In this document: in pieces, positions 36,845 to 48,599 of the stretch
How positions within the stretch are numbered: position 1 is the stretch's first letter
How the letters are laid out: the number at the start of each line of letters is the position of its first letter
Source: Myxocyprinus asiaticus
Lineage: Eukaryota; Chordata; Actinopteri; Cypriniformes; Catostomidae
Direction of reading: 5' to 3'
Length of the DNA stretch: 64,000 nucleotides
NCBI RefSeq assembly: GCF_019703515.2
Contig: NC_059393.1
Coordinates: 14,702,501 to 14,766,500 of the forward strand
The notes under the pieces: generated by a model
Databases searched by the model: none
What the model was told of the DNA's origin: nothing
Seen by the model: only the letters and a program-made list of their open reading frames with translations
Translations under genes and position numbers: made by a program

Positions 36845-36964
36845 CTTGGAGCCATAAATCCCTTCTATCAGGATCTTTTTAGAACATGCCAGGGGAACAT
36901 ATCACACATCAGTGTTTTGGGATTTATTGTTGGTGCAACCAACTACACAGCAACTCTTCGGCAG

Positions 36965-39339
36965 AGCGTTATTAATTTAAACCGGTTTGTATGAAGTGTT
37001 TACGCATTTGCTTTCTATGCGGTACGCATGGAATAGATAGTATTTTTATGTGGGCTGGTATGAAATATGCATTGTAATGCCAAGAAATGTAGCAACTTAC
37101 AACATCTTCAGACATGACTCAGTGAATCAGAATTTAGAGTCACAACAATCAGTTTTATTAAATACATTTAACCACTTCATACTTCCTTAATATGAGATAG
37201 AGTTTTTTGTGTATTGTGTGTTGGGACTGCTCAGTTCTGCAGTGGGTTTAGTCTGAATTCAATTTAGTTTGAAATGAAGCTTCCGTCATAAAGAAAGGAA
37301 ATGGGAGAATTCCACCAAAACCATCTTTAATGGGCTGTCACACTGTTGGAAATAGTGATGTCTTCCATAACCTACTGAGTATATAACCACTTCAGGGATA
37401 ATGCAACAAGACTTGTACCTAGACACAAATGCACATACAGTTAACTAAGCCCATTAACTAAGAATCAGTGCCACACAGCACATCTGAGATTGTCCAAAAA
37501 TGATCATCTGAAGCTCTCACAGTCTAAACGAAGAATACTGTAGTTGAATCAGGAGTGTTCCAAAAATTAATCATTGTGTACATAAGTGTAAATGTGTATG
37601 CACATTACAAGGCCAAAAGTATGTGGGCTACAAGGTATGGTGTCACTCTCTAGGGTTTGACCAGCATTTCTTGCATGTGAACCAGTCAGACCAGCACTAA
37701 ACCAACACTAGCCAGCATCAACCAACCTGGACCGGCATGGCAGTTCAAGCTGGGCTAAGATGTTATTTCATCAGGGTACAAATGCAGGCTCAAAACTCAT
37801 CTGCAAATCAAGGTCACTCTGTCTTGACAGGTAGAGTTGCATATAAAATATTAAACTGAGGTGGTTTGGAAAGGGGCTGAGAAAAAAGCTTGACTCATTC
37901 ATGCAACAGGATGCTGTCAAAGCATCCCACCTCAAATGAATTCCTTGGGCACCTTATAACTCCTGCTTGGTAAACAGACACAATGCAACACTGCGAGGCA
38001 ATCAGCCAAAAGGCAATGGGTGCATTAACATGACGGTAAGTTTGATGGATGATAAATGGCTCATGGGCAAAGCTAAACAGAGAATACTTAATGCTTGGCC
38101 CTCAAGATACTGCCCCAAGGTGGTTTAAAACTCAGTAAGAGGCAGTAATGAGTTATTGCCTCAGTCAGGAAGAGACCAGAGAGGGAGGCAGTGTATTTTG
38201 TGCTGAAGCTAAATAAATAAAATAGAATAAAAATGTGGAATTTCAGAGATACTAATAGCATCTGTCTGGTGCCTCTGAGCATTTGCTATTGTTTCGCAGA
38301 GTGAGATATGTGTACTCTCATGGGACTCCAAGGATTCGGTTGTTCAGTTTGCTATGCTGTATATTTTAGGCAGGTTGGCAGTTTTATTTATGTATGCATG
38401 TACTTTATTTTCATTATTCTTAGAATTTCCAAGATTTCTTAGATAGCAATGAACCAACGGATTGAGAGCTAATAGAAGTAGTTGCCCAATAAAGTGTGAA
38501 ACAACAGTAAAATGACAAATAATAATAATAATAAAAAATAAAAAAAAAAAACCCACAAAGCCGTAGCCTTATTGTGGCAGCTAGCTGCTTATAAAAAAAT
38601 AATGATGAGAAAAATATGAAACACTAAAAGCAGAAAAAAATGCAAGGCATGTACGGTGAACTGGTACTGTTTGAACTAGAGCTGCTATAACTTAAAATGA
38701 CAGCAGGAGCTGCATGTAGAGATAATTTGAATACATTTATACATGGGTATACTATGTAACCCACGTCATGAAAATGTAATTTCCCTTGATGTTGTCACTG
38801 TTAGTACATGGAATCATCAGATGTCATGGCCCAGAACTCTCTTGTCACTCTGTTATTTGTTCACACTGACATGCCTGTGAAGGATAAGGGATAAAAGAAC
38901 AAAATTTGAAATGTGTTTAACTGATAAAAGTTCCTCACAGTTTGACTATTTTAATAAGACCCCTGTTGGTCAACCCTTAACAACATGAATTCAGTCTTAC
39001 CATTGATGTTCTCACACCAAGGGTGATTTAGTGGAGTTTAATTGGACTTTTTTGTTTCAAGAGCAACAGGGAGTGCAGGCCTCTCCACTAATCTATCAAC
39101 CAATCTCAAACATACTTAACTACATTTTAGTTTGTCAAAGTCTCAACTGGCGTCACAATGTGTCAGTGCACTGACAGCTGAGCCGATGATATTTGTTATG
39201 CAAAAAGAGAACAAAATGAGATGTAAATGCCATCGACATAGAATACTGGGGGGCATGTCCCTATATATAATTGCTAATAGAATAGAGACCTCCAAGTGGA
39301 ATGGTACAGTATTTTGCCACCTAAAAGCCTCTAGAAAGA
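36965..39339. other. Intergenic with repeat fragments
   Basis: The 5' end of the fossil transposon should lie just to the right of 36965, but I could not identify its terminus. 'cattacaaggccaaaagtatgtgg' at about 37605 looks like a Tc1-type end. Positions 37660-37760 hold inverted 'gaccagcact' units of the 17035 array family. An (AAT)n/A-rich stretch lies at 38518-38551. Confidence 0.4.
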
Positions 39340-40015
39340 GATTAAAATGGACACACATGTTCTTACTTGTAGTAATTTGTATGAGATTGCGAAATCGTAG
39401 GACATGACATGACTTGGCTTGTAGAAAAAGATATGATGTATATTCCCATGGAGACCAACCAATCAACAAACTGAATTTCACATCGATGCACTACAGGCAT
39501 CACATTTTAGCTAGCCTAAAATCCAACACTTTATTTTAAATAAGGAAACATCCAATGGACGTATTTTGTTGCTCATATTAATTTATGCAATACAAATTAC
39601 TGATGTATCGCAATAACCTGCAATACATTTTCATCGTCTCGTTCCAAACACCAATGATTCCTCTCTTCCATGGTACAAAAAATTAATTTTCTTATTAAAT
39701 TCAAGGTTAGTTTTAGGGTTTGGGTAAGGGTTAAGACTTTATGGTTAGGTCTAGGTTTAGGTTTGGAGTTTGGGCTCAGGGTTGAATTTAGGAATAATGG
39801 TCAGAATGCTTGTTCAAAACACCAATGTTTTCTTTCTTCCTTGCTACACAACAGTGATTTTACTATTAAATTATGGTTAGGTGTAGGTTTTAGGGGAGGT
39901 GTTAGACTTTATGGTTAGGTTTAGGTTTGGGTTAGGGGTTAAACTAAGGAAAAATTATAATAACATTGTTTGTTAGTTTGTTAATTTTTCTTAATGGGAA
40001 TAAAAATTGTACAAA
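39340..40015 (+). repeat. Dispersed family D, copy 1
   Basis: Blocks 'gtaatttgtatgagattgcgaaatcgt', 'gaccaaccaatcaa', 'ccaacactttattttaaataaggaaacatcc', 'gttccaaacaccaatg', repeated 'ttatggttaggtttaggttt' and 'taatgggaataaaaattgtac' recur in the same order at 45950-46640. The GGTTTAGGGTT-rich part is internally duplicated here (39700-39790 and 39870-39945). Confidence 0.65.
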
Positions 40016-41799
40016 TGTGTTTTACACATATGTTAACACTGCAACCCAATGCGACAATACAGTTCCTCGACTAAAATAACAAGCATTTCACTTTAAATGT
40101 CTTGGTAGATAAGATGTATGTTCATCCCAGGTGCAAACAGGGCAAAGAGGTCTGAGATCCCATCAATGCTAAGAAGACCAACAAGGAAACCTGTCCCCGA
40201 TAAGTCCACGATATGTAAAAACACACCCTTAAACTCTGTTTGATACTTTCTAAAATGTTAGAGAAGTCCTAATTTCAGAATAAAGATGTGAATTGTTAAT
40301 TCCATTAGCACTGTCAGATAGTAACAGCCACTGTCTGGAATTACATGGAATTTTATATATTTTTTGTTTTTGGTTATCAATGGGGTTCATTTAATATCTG
40401 TATCTGAATATTTGTGCAAAATTACAGTGTTCTTCTAACAGTGTGGTCTCCCTTGAAGGTACATGATTTTCTTTCTTCATGTTTTGCACTTGCCAAAAAC
40501 ATTAATTGACAAGCAGGCTTCAATGTGAAGTGTGTAATTTTCTTTGAAGTTAAAATAACTGATCCTATCCAAGTTTGATGTGCAGAGACAACTAAGCAAT
40601 TTAAAGACTTATTTTGTTGTTTATTTAACAAGTTAACTTCTGGCACAAACAAATGGAGTGAAATTCACGCAAGACCAAACAACCATTATTTTTGCAATGT
40701 CGTTTGGTGAACATTCTGTCCCCGTCTCTCCTGAAATGATTGCTATACCTATAGAAAAAACAATGAACTAACATCATAAAACAATACATAAAAAAATAAT
40801 AATAAATAAATAAAAAAATTGGCACTACAGTTTACATTAAGTTGGATGTAGTTAAAAAAGTAGCAACACTAATGCACTAATGCATTCATGGAGAATCTGC
40901 CATATATGTTTTCAAAGACAACGCTTGTTTATGGTCTTGGGAGATGCCTTTTCATGAATTATCAATTGTGGTTTTGACAGTATGAAATTTGCTATTTTAA
41001 CATATGCATGTTATAGCTGCCTTAAACTGCCTTTCATCATCCCAGTCAGAAATGATAGACAGATGTCAGCAGAGATATCAGCGACCTCATGATTGAAGCA
41101 CATCCAAAAGACAAATAAGACACACGTTTTTAGGCATAATTCCAATCCTTTTTGCTTAGGTGGAAATTCCTGCCTGAGGGATCACTGTCTGCTTTGCTTT
41201 TAGGTAATTAACGATTAAGGTATATGTCAGGATATCCAGATATATTTATTAATAAATTAATAAACCATCCCCACAAAATACTCTAAAGTCATTAAGGCTG
41301 TTAGTGCTTAAGTCAGGGTTTTTATTTTAAAGCAATTATAGGATTTCAGTCAAACTTTGGTAGCAGAGCAAATTCCCTCATCATAACACTAATAAAACTA
41401 AAGATGCTTAAGGAATGAAAATCAATGCAGTATTATTAGCCTGCATTTTAAAATTTGCATTATGGCCCATTTTAAAGTGAAAGCAGACGCTCACCAGGAC
41501 TTACAATGAATAGAGTCTGGGTTCCCTCTTGTGTTCAACACATGCTTTGCAGGCTGATATATTTACAGTATATGACACTGCATTAGACTGACACCTCTAT
41601 GCAAATCAAATTCACCATTGGAAACATACGTCACAAGTTGCATGTTGATAGAAATAGAATGCCTTCTAATTTTTCGGCCTTGTTAAAATTTTCCAAAATA
41701 AATAAATGTAATCCATAATTCATAACTCTCTCAAAACTTATTTGACTAAATAGCACAACGAATGAATTAAATCAATTGCATGTTAATGGACTCTTATAT
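40016..41799. other. Intergenic, nothing recognised
   Basis: AT-rich, with an A/T-rich simple tract at 40785-40820. No gene was recognised. Confidence 0.45.
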
Positions 41800-41807
41800 A
41801 CTGTATA

Positions 41808-42527
41808 CAGGGTTGGGAGGGTTACTTTTGAAATGTATTCCACTACAGATAACAGAATACATGCTGTAAAATGTAATTTGTAACATATTCCGTTAGATTA
41901 CTCAAGGTCAGTAACGTATTCTGAATACTTTGGATTACTTCTTCAGCACTGGTAGATTTTTTCACTTGTTTTGACTATAAAAACTCTGCCAGTACAGTAA
42001 GACAAAATACACATGTTAAAAATACATTCTCTGAAAAACCTAAATATCTTATGCATTGTGGTTTCTAAAACAAGATAAAATAAATTGATCTTGTGTTAAG
42101 GAATTTTAGATATGTTTTAGATAAGGATGTTTAGATATGTGCATGTAAAATGGCTAGAAATAGTATTTTAGCTTAGCGTAAAGCTGACAGGTTACACAAG
42201 GTTTATTTCTATTTCTTGTGCTCCAAACTTACTTCAAACTTGTATGAATGTAACACATCTTAAGAAAGTGTTCCACCGATGTTCAAATGCACTTTGGATC
42301 GTATCATTTATATGTATATATTTTTCCATCTGAAAGGACTAAATGTTAAATGAAACAAATGACAATAAAATGCAAAGTAATCTCTTCAGTAATCAAAATA
42401 CTTTTTGAATGTAACTGTATTCTAATTATCAATGATTTAAATTGTAACTGTAGTGGAATACAGTTATTTATTTTTGTATTTTAAATATGTAATCCCGTTA
42501 CATGTATTTCATTACTCCCCAACCCTG
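41808..42527. mobile_element. hAT-like MITE with perfect 8-bp target duplication
   Basis: The termini are CAGGGTTGGGAGGGTTAC and, at the right, CATTACTCCCCAACCCTG. ACTGTATA is duplicated exactly at 41800-41807 and 42528-42535. The interior has inverted 'gtattccactac' and 'gtagtggaatac' blocks. No coding capacity. Confidence 0.88.
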
Positions 42528-42528
42528 A

Positions 42529-42529
<1 letters not shown>

Positions 42530-42593
<64 letters not shown>
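42530..42593. repeat. (TA)n microsatellite
   Basis: About 60 nt of uninterrupted TA starts inside the right target duplication (ACTGTATA) of the adjacent hAT element. Confidence 0.95.
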
Positions 42594-42596
<3 letters not shown>

Positions 42597-42618
42597 TATA
42601 TAAGAGAACTAATGTGAG

Positions 42619-43750
42619 TGTAATAATGTACAGATTTTGCTCTTATGGAAAGAAATTGGTACTTTGATTCACCAAAGTGGAATTCAACTGATCAAAATGC
42701 ATAGTCATGACATTAGTAACGTGAAAAATTACTGTTAGAATTGTTTTTTAAAGATTTCTCATCAAAAAAATCCTCCATGTGCAGCAATGACAGCTTTGCA
42801 GATCCTTGGCATTCCAGCTGTCAGTTTGTCCAGATACTCAGGTGACATTTCACCCCACACTTCCTGTAGCACTTGCCATAGATGTGGCTGTCTTGTCGGG
42901 CATTTCTCACGCACCTTACAGTCTAGCTGATCCCACAAAAGCTCAATGGGATTAAGATCCATAACACTCTTTTCCAATTATCTGTTGTCCAATGTCTGTG
43001 TTTCTTTGCCCACTCTATCCTTTTCTTTTTGTTTTTCTGTTTCAAAAGTGGCTTTTTCTTTGCAATTCTTCCTATAAGACCTGCACCCCTGAGTCTTCTC
43101 TTTACTGTTGTACATGAAACTGGTGTTGAGCGGGTAGAATTCAATGAAGCTGTCAGCTGAGGACATGTGAGGTGTCTATTTCTCAAACTAGAGACTCTGA
43201 TGTACTTATCCTCTTGTTTAGTACATCTGGCCTTCCACATCTCTTTCTGTCCTTGTTAGAGCCAGTTGTCCTTTGTCTTTGAAGACTGTAGTGTACACCT
43301 TTGTATGAAATCTTTATTTTTTTTGGCAATTTCAAGCATTGTATAGCCTTCACTCCTCAAAACAATGACTGACTGACAAGTTTCTAGAGAAATCTGTTTC
43401 TGTTTTGCCATTTCTGACCTAATATTGACCTAAAGACATGCATACTGTGACAACTCAAAAACAAACACAAAGACAATGTTAAGCTTCATTTAACGAACCA
43501 AATAGCTTTCAGCTGTGTTTGATATAATGGCAAGTGATTTTCAAGTACCAAATTAGCAATTTAGCATGATTACTCAAGGATAAGGTGTTGGAGTGATGGC
43601 TGCTGGAAATGGGGCCTGTCTAGATTTTATCAAAAATGACTTTTTTTCAAATAGTGATGGTGTTGTTTTTCACATCAGTAATGTCCTGACTATACTTTGT
43701 GATCAGTTGAAGTACCAATTTCCTTCCAAAACAGCAAAATCTGTACATTC
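42619..43750 (-). mobile_element. Tc1-like transposon, internally deleted
   Basis: Inverted arms of about 110-130 bp are present: 'aatgtacagattttgctcttatggaaagaaattggtac' on the left and 'gtaccaatttccttccaaaacagcaaaatctgtacatt' on the right. The outermost 25-30 bp of each arm is lost or replaced by (TA)n and (GAT)n sequence. The fragment at 43806 shows what the full end looks like (CACTGGCGGCCAAAGG). Confidence 0.82.
42762..43411 (-). pseudogene. Tc1-like transposase lacking most of its catalytic core
   Basis: From the ATG at 43411 (MAKQKQISLET) the frame holds the first helix-turn-helix. An extra A in an A run shifts it, and translation stops. The second DNA-binding part continues as EDKYIRVSSLRNRHL and a KKRLR-like basic stretch, up to TTDNWKRVLW. 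There it jumps directly to DLNPIELLWDQLD, removing about 120 codons that would carry the first two catalytic Asp residues. The Glu-containing end and the AAHGGFF terminus remain. At about 650 nt it is far short of the usual 1 kb. It is inactive, though its arms could have been mobilised by a related enzyme. Confidence 0.85.
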
Positions 43751-43805
43751 TTCATGATGATGATGATGATGATATATATATATATATCATATTCATTTAT
43801 ATATA

Positions 43806-43856
43806 CACTGGCGGCCAAAGGTTTGGAATAATGTACAGATTTTGCTGTTTCGGAAG

Positions 43857-43912
<56 letters not shown>
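43806..43912 (+). mobile_element. Second Tc1-like terminus merged with (TA)n
   Basis: CACTGGCGGCCAAAGGTTTG through 'tgctgtttcggaaggaa' is the left end of the same Tc1 family, in the orientation opposite to the neighbouring right arm. It is cut at 43859 by about 52 nt of pure TA. Confidence 0.75.
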
Positions 43913-43917
<5 letters not shown>

Positions 43918-45301
43918 AACATTACTTAACTAGATTAGTCAACATTAACTAAACATGAACTAAATATACAGTACTGTATGTACTTAACTTTGAGTTTCTT
44001 TCCCAAAAATAAATAATTTCAACACATTATCCAGATGTTGTTTCTAAATGGAAATAATAGCTGGAAATTATACAGCTTTATGTAACTCAATGACAGCTAT
44101 AAATTCACACTTTCAATAGAAAACAATGCATGGTATACGTTTGTAAATCATTTTCAACCCATTTTAAAAGATGCTGTCAAGACTATTATAAGTCATTCTA
44201 ACAAACTTTCAATAAGCATTACCTAGAGTATTAACTTTACCATGAAACATATTTAAACAATCTGACTTCAACAACAATATGATATAACAATTATAATATA
44301 AACCCTACCTAACTAAATATTTAAAGTTCGCAAGGCATTACAACACATGTACAGTACATGATCAATGAACGTAAGATGTAATCACAATGCATTACTGGCC
44401 CGAGACCTTCCTTATTGTTGAGCACTGCTGTGATCAAAGTTAAATTTCTGAGTCTCAAAGGTTTCCTGTTAAAATTAAATGTAAAATGAATTGACCTGTA
44501 TTTCTAAATTTCTAGGTTCTAAAGACAGATCAGCAGTTCACATAAAAATATTCAACATGCCTCTATTCAAACTAAAACAGTCTAGTCCATTCAACACAGA
44601 ACGTATACAACCAAAGAAATTATAGGCTGAAAATGGCCATAGTCAGAAAGTGTTTCTATGTGTGTGGCTGCATATGTGTGAGCTCGAGGACATAGATGAA
44701 CTTGCTTTTGCAGCTGTGTCTGATCTTTGTATATGCTAGCAGCACAGTGTGTTAAGTGGCCCCTTCAGCTGTCTAAGGCTCTCCCTTGAGCCCCAGCCAC
44801 TTACTGCAGACTAGGGAGGCAAAGCTTGACTGCCTCTCCACACCCACTGAGTACTTAACAACCAGCGGCTAAAAAATGCTTGCACGTTAAATTGTAATGC
44901 TACTTCTTCGGTTGTGCTAATTGTGCTGGTGCCATTGATTTCTTGTCATGCCCCCTCAGCCAGGCAAAATACTAATGGTGGTGGTCAATAAAGCACGTGA
45001 ACTGGAAGTTCTCACTCCGCTCACAACAGTCAAACTCAGCCCTAAAAATAGCAGCCACATATCACCAAATACCTACTTAAACACACAGAGTGGTCTAATG
45101 GACATGGCTTTATTTCACTTAGTCTTCATTTATTTAATTTGTTGTCATGAAAATAAAAATAACAATTAGTCTACTTTTCATTTGGCTTGTTGCTTTAAAT
45201 CTTAAGGTGTTTAAATTAACTTTAATTTACTGCATCATTAGTCTGTCCAAAATTTGCAAGATCTTTAATGTGAATGTTTTTCAGATTCATGGGTTTGACT
45301 C
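43913..45301. other. Intergenic, nothing recognised
   Basis: No gene or repeat family was recognised. Positions 44690-44960 are of more balanced composition. Confidence 0.4.
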
Positions 45302-45798
45302 CAGTGTTGGGTGTAATGCATTACTAAGTAATTAATTACTGTAATTAAATTACTTTTTAGTTGAAAAAAGTAAAGTAGGGATTACTCTGAATTTTTCAGT
45401 AATTTAATTACAGTTACTTCTGATGTAATTGTGTTAATTACTGTATAGACTTTAGAACAATTGTATATAAAATAATAGAGCATTTAAAATCTAAATGTAA
45501 TGTCTAATGTTAAAATGTATGTTTTCCAATTTAACGCTGCCCCCTTAAATTCTTTGGCCAGTTCATGAATAATTTATTTGATTTTATATGATTTATTTGA
45601 AAGAATTAAAAGAACAATTTCATGTCTATCCTTATATTTTTCATCTGATCGAGGTTGATAAGGGTTTTAGAAAGTAACTAGTAATAAGTAATGCAATTAC
45701 TTTCAGATAGAGTAATTAGTAAAGTAATCTAACTATACTGTAGAAGATATAATTAGTAGATAGTAATTAATACATTTTTAGGGTAACTTCCAACACTG
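45302..45798. mobile_element. hAT-like MITE, CAGTGTTGGG ends
   Basis: CAGTGTTGGGTGTAATGCATTACT on the left faces 'gtaacttccaacactg' on the right, with AGTAATTA-rich inverted interior blocks on both sides. Flanking octamers (TTTGACTC and TTACATCA) do not match, so the duplication has decayed or the ends are mis-set. Confidence 0.6.
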
Positions 45799-45949
45799 TT
45801 ACATCATTTAGTTACATTATTTAAAACAACCATATAATTGTTAGTACAAGATCAATTTTAAAGTCCAAAGTAAACACCGTTCATATCCATTTTACTTGTG
45901 AAACCAGAAAAAATGTAGGCCGGGACTTTGGGAATTGATTGGATCAACA

Positions 45950-46640
45950 TAGTCTCATGATAACTCGTAATAATTTGTACGAGATGGCAAAATCGTGAGA
46001 TGTCTTGGCTTGTACAAAAATTACTATCTACTAAAAAGGTACGACTTATATTATATACAGACCAACCAATCAATAAATAGAATATCAAATATATACAATA
46101 CAGGCAAATTTCAGATGGCCTCCTATCCAACATTTTAAGGAATGAAACATCAGTGAACAAATTTGGTTGCTCATTCCATATTTATTAATCCAATACAAAA
46201 GACTGATTCTTGTCAATAACAAACCCCTTGTTGTTCCAAACCCAGATGTTGTCTCTCCTCTGTGCAGGGGCACATTAATGCATGGGCTTATACGGGCTGA
46301 AACCCAGGGGCCTACAACTCCCATGGGGCCAAGCGGGAGGTGTGCATTTAAAAGCTTTCAGTGGGAGATGCTGAAAGCAACAACTTGAAGGGGGCAACAA
46401 TTTGAAGGGGGTCTTAGCGAACCAGCAAGCCCATGGGCCCAGAGGTACCTTAAAGCACCCCTGCCTCTGTGGTAAATAAAAAAAAAATATTTTCCTATTA
46501 AAATCATGGTTTCGTTTAGGGTTTGGATTAGGGGTTATATTTTATGGTTAGGTTTTGTTTTGGGTAATGGGTTCAATATAACATCCTTCTGTGGTTCGTT
46601 TAATTTTCTCTATGGGAGTAAAAGTCGTACCTTACTGCAG
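45950..46640 (+). repeat. Dispersed family D, copy 2 (interrupted)
   Basis: It carries the same ordered blocks as 39340-40015, split by the hAT MITE at 46265-46463. Once that insert and one target copy are removed, the two halves join as in copy 1. Confidence 0.7.
46265..46463. mobile_element. 199-bp hAT MITE with perfect 8-bp target duplication
   Basis: The element starts CAGGGGCAC and ends GCACCCCTG. CCTCTGTG is duplicated exactly at 46257-46264 and 46464-46471. It is G-rich and has no coding capacity. It interrupts family D copy 2. Confidence 0.9.
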
Positions 46641-47792
46641 AGAGCCAACTCTTTTTTTTTTTTTTTTGCCATCTTGTCATGAAACCAGGTTGGATTGGAT
46701 GATAAAAAATGGGCGTTGCATACCAGAATGGATCCAGGTGGTTGGAGGGGAGTGGTTGAAAAAGTAAAATTACTGGTTAATAAATGTTCTGGTTATTATA
46801 TTTTGATAAAAGACCATGAAGACAAAGCATTTTTTTAAATTTGGAACAAGGTGAACTGGTGGATCATGCACAATAAGACCATGAACATGCAGCAACATGT
46901 AAATAATACATTTTGATCTAATGTTGATGTAGCCAAGTGAAGAAATTTAATTAAATTTTACTCTAGACATAAATTGGACGTGTCCCCTTTAAGACCAGAG
47001 TTTTGTGACACCCGCTTTCCGGCACAATCTCGTGTTGGAGATGTGAGAATATGCATTGTGCATGAGAACTCTTGGATTTGTTCATCAGTTGAGAATTCTT
47101 TGGGTAAATATAAAATTCTACACAAAATGCTTGTAAATTGCATTAAATATGTGTTCACAAGAGTCATATGATAAAACTGAGTGTTTGTTATGGGTTATTT
47201 TTGAAGGATGCATACGGACTGCATGTGTGGAGTTTGACCACGTTTGTGCACACGTGCAAGAACTGGGTATGTAAATTTTATATTAATCATATCTCAATTG
47301 AAAGTAAATATAAAAGATTAACCCTCCGATTCCATTTTACAATACAAAAAAATACAAAAAATAATAGCAAAAGGCATAGTTTGTGCTAAAACATTCATTT
47401 CAACAGTTACTGTTAATACTGAAAAAACATACAAAATTAATACTGAGACATATCCGTGAGTATTGAATGATAACCATATTTATGAATCAAGGTATTTACA
47501 TTAAACATTAAGGTATTTCAAACAATACTACCTTAAAACACGATATTACCATGGTACATATCTAAAAACCATGGTAATAGTATAGTACTTTTTGTTACCT
47601 TTAAAGTAGTGTTGCTCTATACTAAAAAGTACTGTGGAAGAACCATGGGACAGTGATGGTATCATGATAACATTATCACTTTAACTGCCTAAGTTGTAAA
47701 AAAATAAATAAGTAGATGCCCTTACTTACATAAACAATTAATGTTGAAATGTTTATCTACAAGTCTTCTGCCAAAACAGTTAGTGTTACTGT
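46641..47792. other. Intergenic with a possible 'accatggta' repeat
   Basis: Positions 47540-47650 hold inverted 'ttaccatggtac' / 'aaccatggtaatag' blocks resembling a common fish repeat. No gene was recognised. Confidence 0.4.
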
Positions 47793-48200
47793 AGCGGGAG
47801 CCAGCTGGTACGTGATAGCTGTGCGGTATGTGTAAACCTCACTCCCCTGGCCACAAGAGGCACACTAGCGAATGACAATAGAGGCTGTAGTCTTTAGCCT
47901 CCTCGTTAGCGTGCCCTCTTCCCATGTCGGAGACCCCAGTTCAGATTCCATTTGGAGCGGGTGAGGCAGGACTGGTTACAGTGGTGCCGTGACCCAGATG
48001 GGAGTGAGGTTTAGGGGGGTGAGTGTAGCAGGAGTCAGCTGGAATGTGCTAGCTGTTCTGTATGTGTAAACCTCACTCCCCTGGCCTCAAGAGACAAGCT
48101 AGAAGCTGTAACATTTAGCCACCTCGTTAGTGTGCCTGCCTCCCATGCCAGAGACCCCAGTTCAAATCCTGCTCTGAGCAGGTGGGGCAGGACCAATTAT
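47793..48200 (+). mobile_element. Tandem dimer of a tRNA-like SINE
   Basis: Two units (about 47793-47978 and 48028-48200) each begin 'tgtagcgggagccagctgg' or a variant, and share 'tgtgtaaacctcactcccctggcc'. Each contains a tRNA-like segment 'ttagccncctcgttagngtgcc...gagaccccagttcanattcc', where AGTTCAAATCC is a good B box, and ends 'gcaggtggggcagga'. The second unit has a short deletion. A 'gtgccgtgacccagatgggagtgagg' linker joins them. Confidence 0.7.
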
Positions 48201-48599
48201 ATTACTATAGAAAATCCATTGTAATTTAAAGTGTAAATTACAGGGGTGGTTGCCATTCTCGTTTGTAACCGAATTGTGTATGGATGGACTTATGTAGCAT
48301 TCCAAACAGGGTTGAGAACCGTTTTTTACTTTGGTTTGAACCATAGCTTTTTTGTCCAGAGCTTTTCCTGATAGCACACATATTTTCATTTGATATGTGT
48401 GTTTACATCTGAAAGCTGTATTTTTTAGGTTGTTTGCTCATCTGCAGTACGCCTGTAAAACATTTCCTCTCGGATGTCAATAAGACATACAGCAGATGTC
48501 TTTGAGACATTTATGATTTAGAATGTTTGTAAATCTAATCTTTTTAAGATGTCTAGCAGATATGAATTAGATTTATTTATTTAATTTATCCATCAACTC
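48201..48599. other. Intergenic, nothing recognised
   Basis: No gene or repeat was recognised. Confidence 0.4.

Larger units (their letters stand above)
32015..36964 (-). pseudogene. THAP-DDE transposase (ISL2EU-like), fragmented by insertions
   Basis: Read on the - strand. Exon 1 starts near 36964 (CTG where ATG is expected) with PKSCCVVGCTNNKS, the zinc-binding start of a THAP domain. It continues KDPDRRDLWLQA up to the hAT insertion at 36845 and resumes at 34904. The MITE interrupts it next. It ends VCGKHFIPG at a GTAAGA donor (34068). Exon 2 (33900-33720) adds FQINDRLHPACVPFIFPH, the end of THAP. The coiled coil and first DDE half are missing. Exon 3 (33204-33074) has ADQWFTLQEIF and, after one frameshift, GREVEESRVKSSVRIHI. 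Exon 4 (32217-32015) has RVTEALKKRFHILDG and CTALVNMSSSVV. These match DDE_Tnp_4 C-terminal motifs. The Glu codon of the catalytic 'HxER' motif is split between exons 3 and 4. Family naming is inferred from the THAP + DDE + YqaJ combination. Confidence 0.75.
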
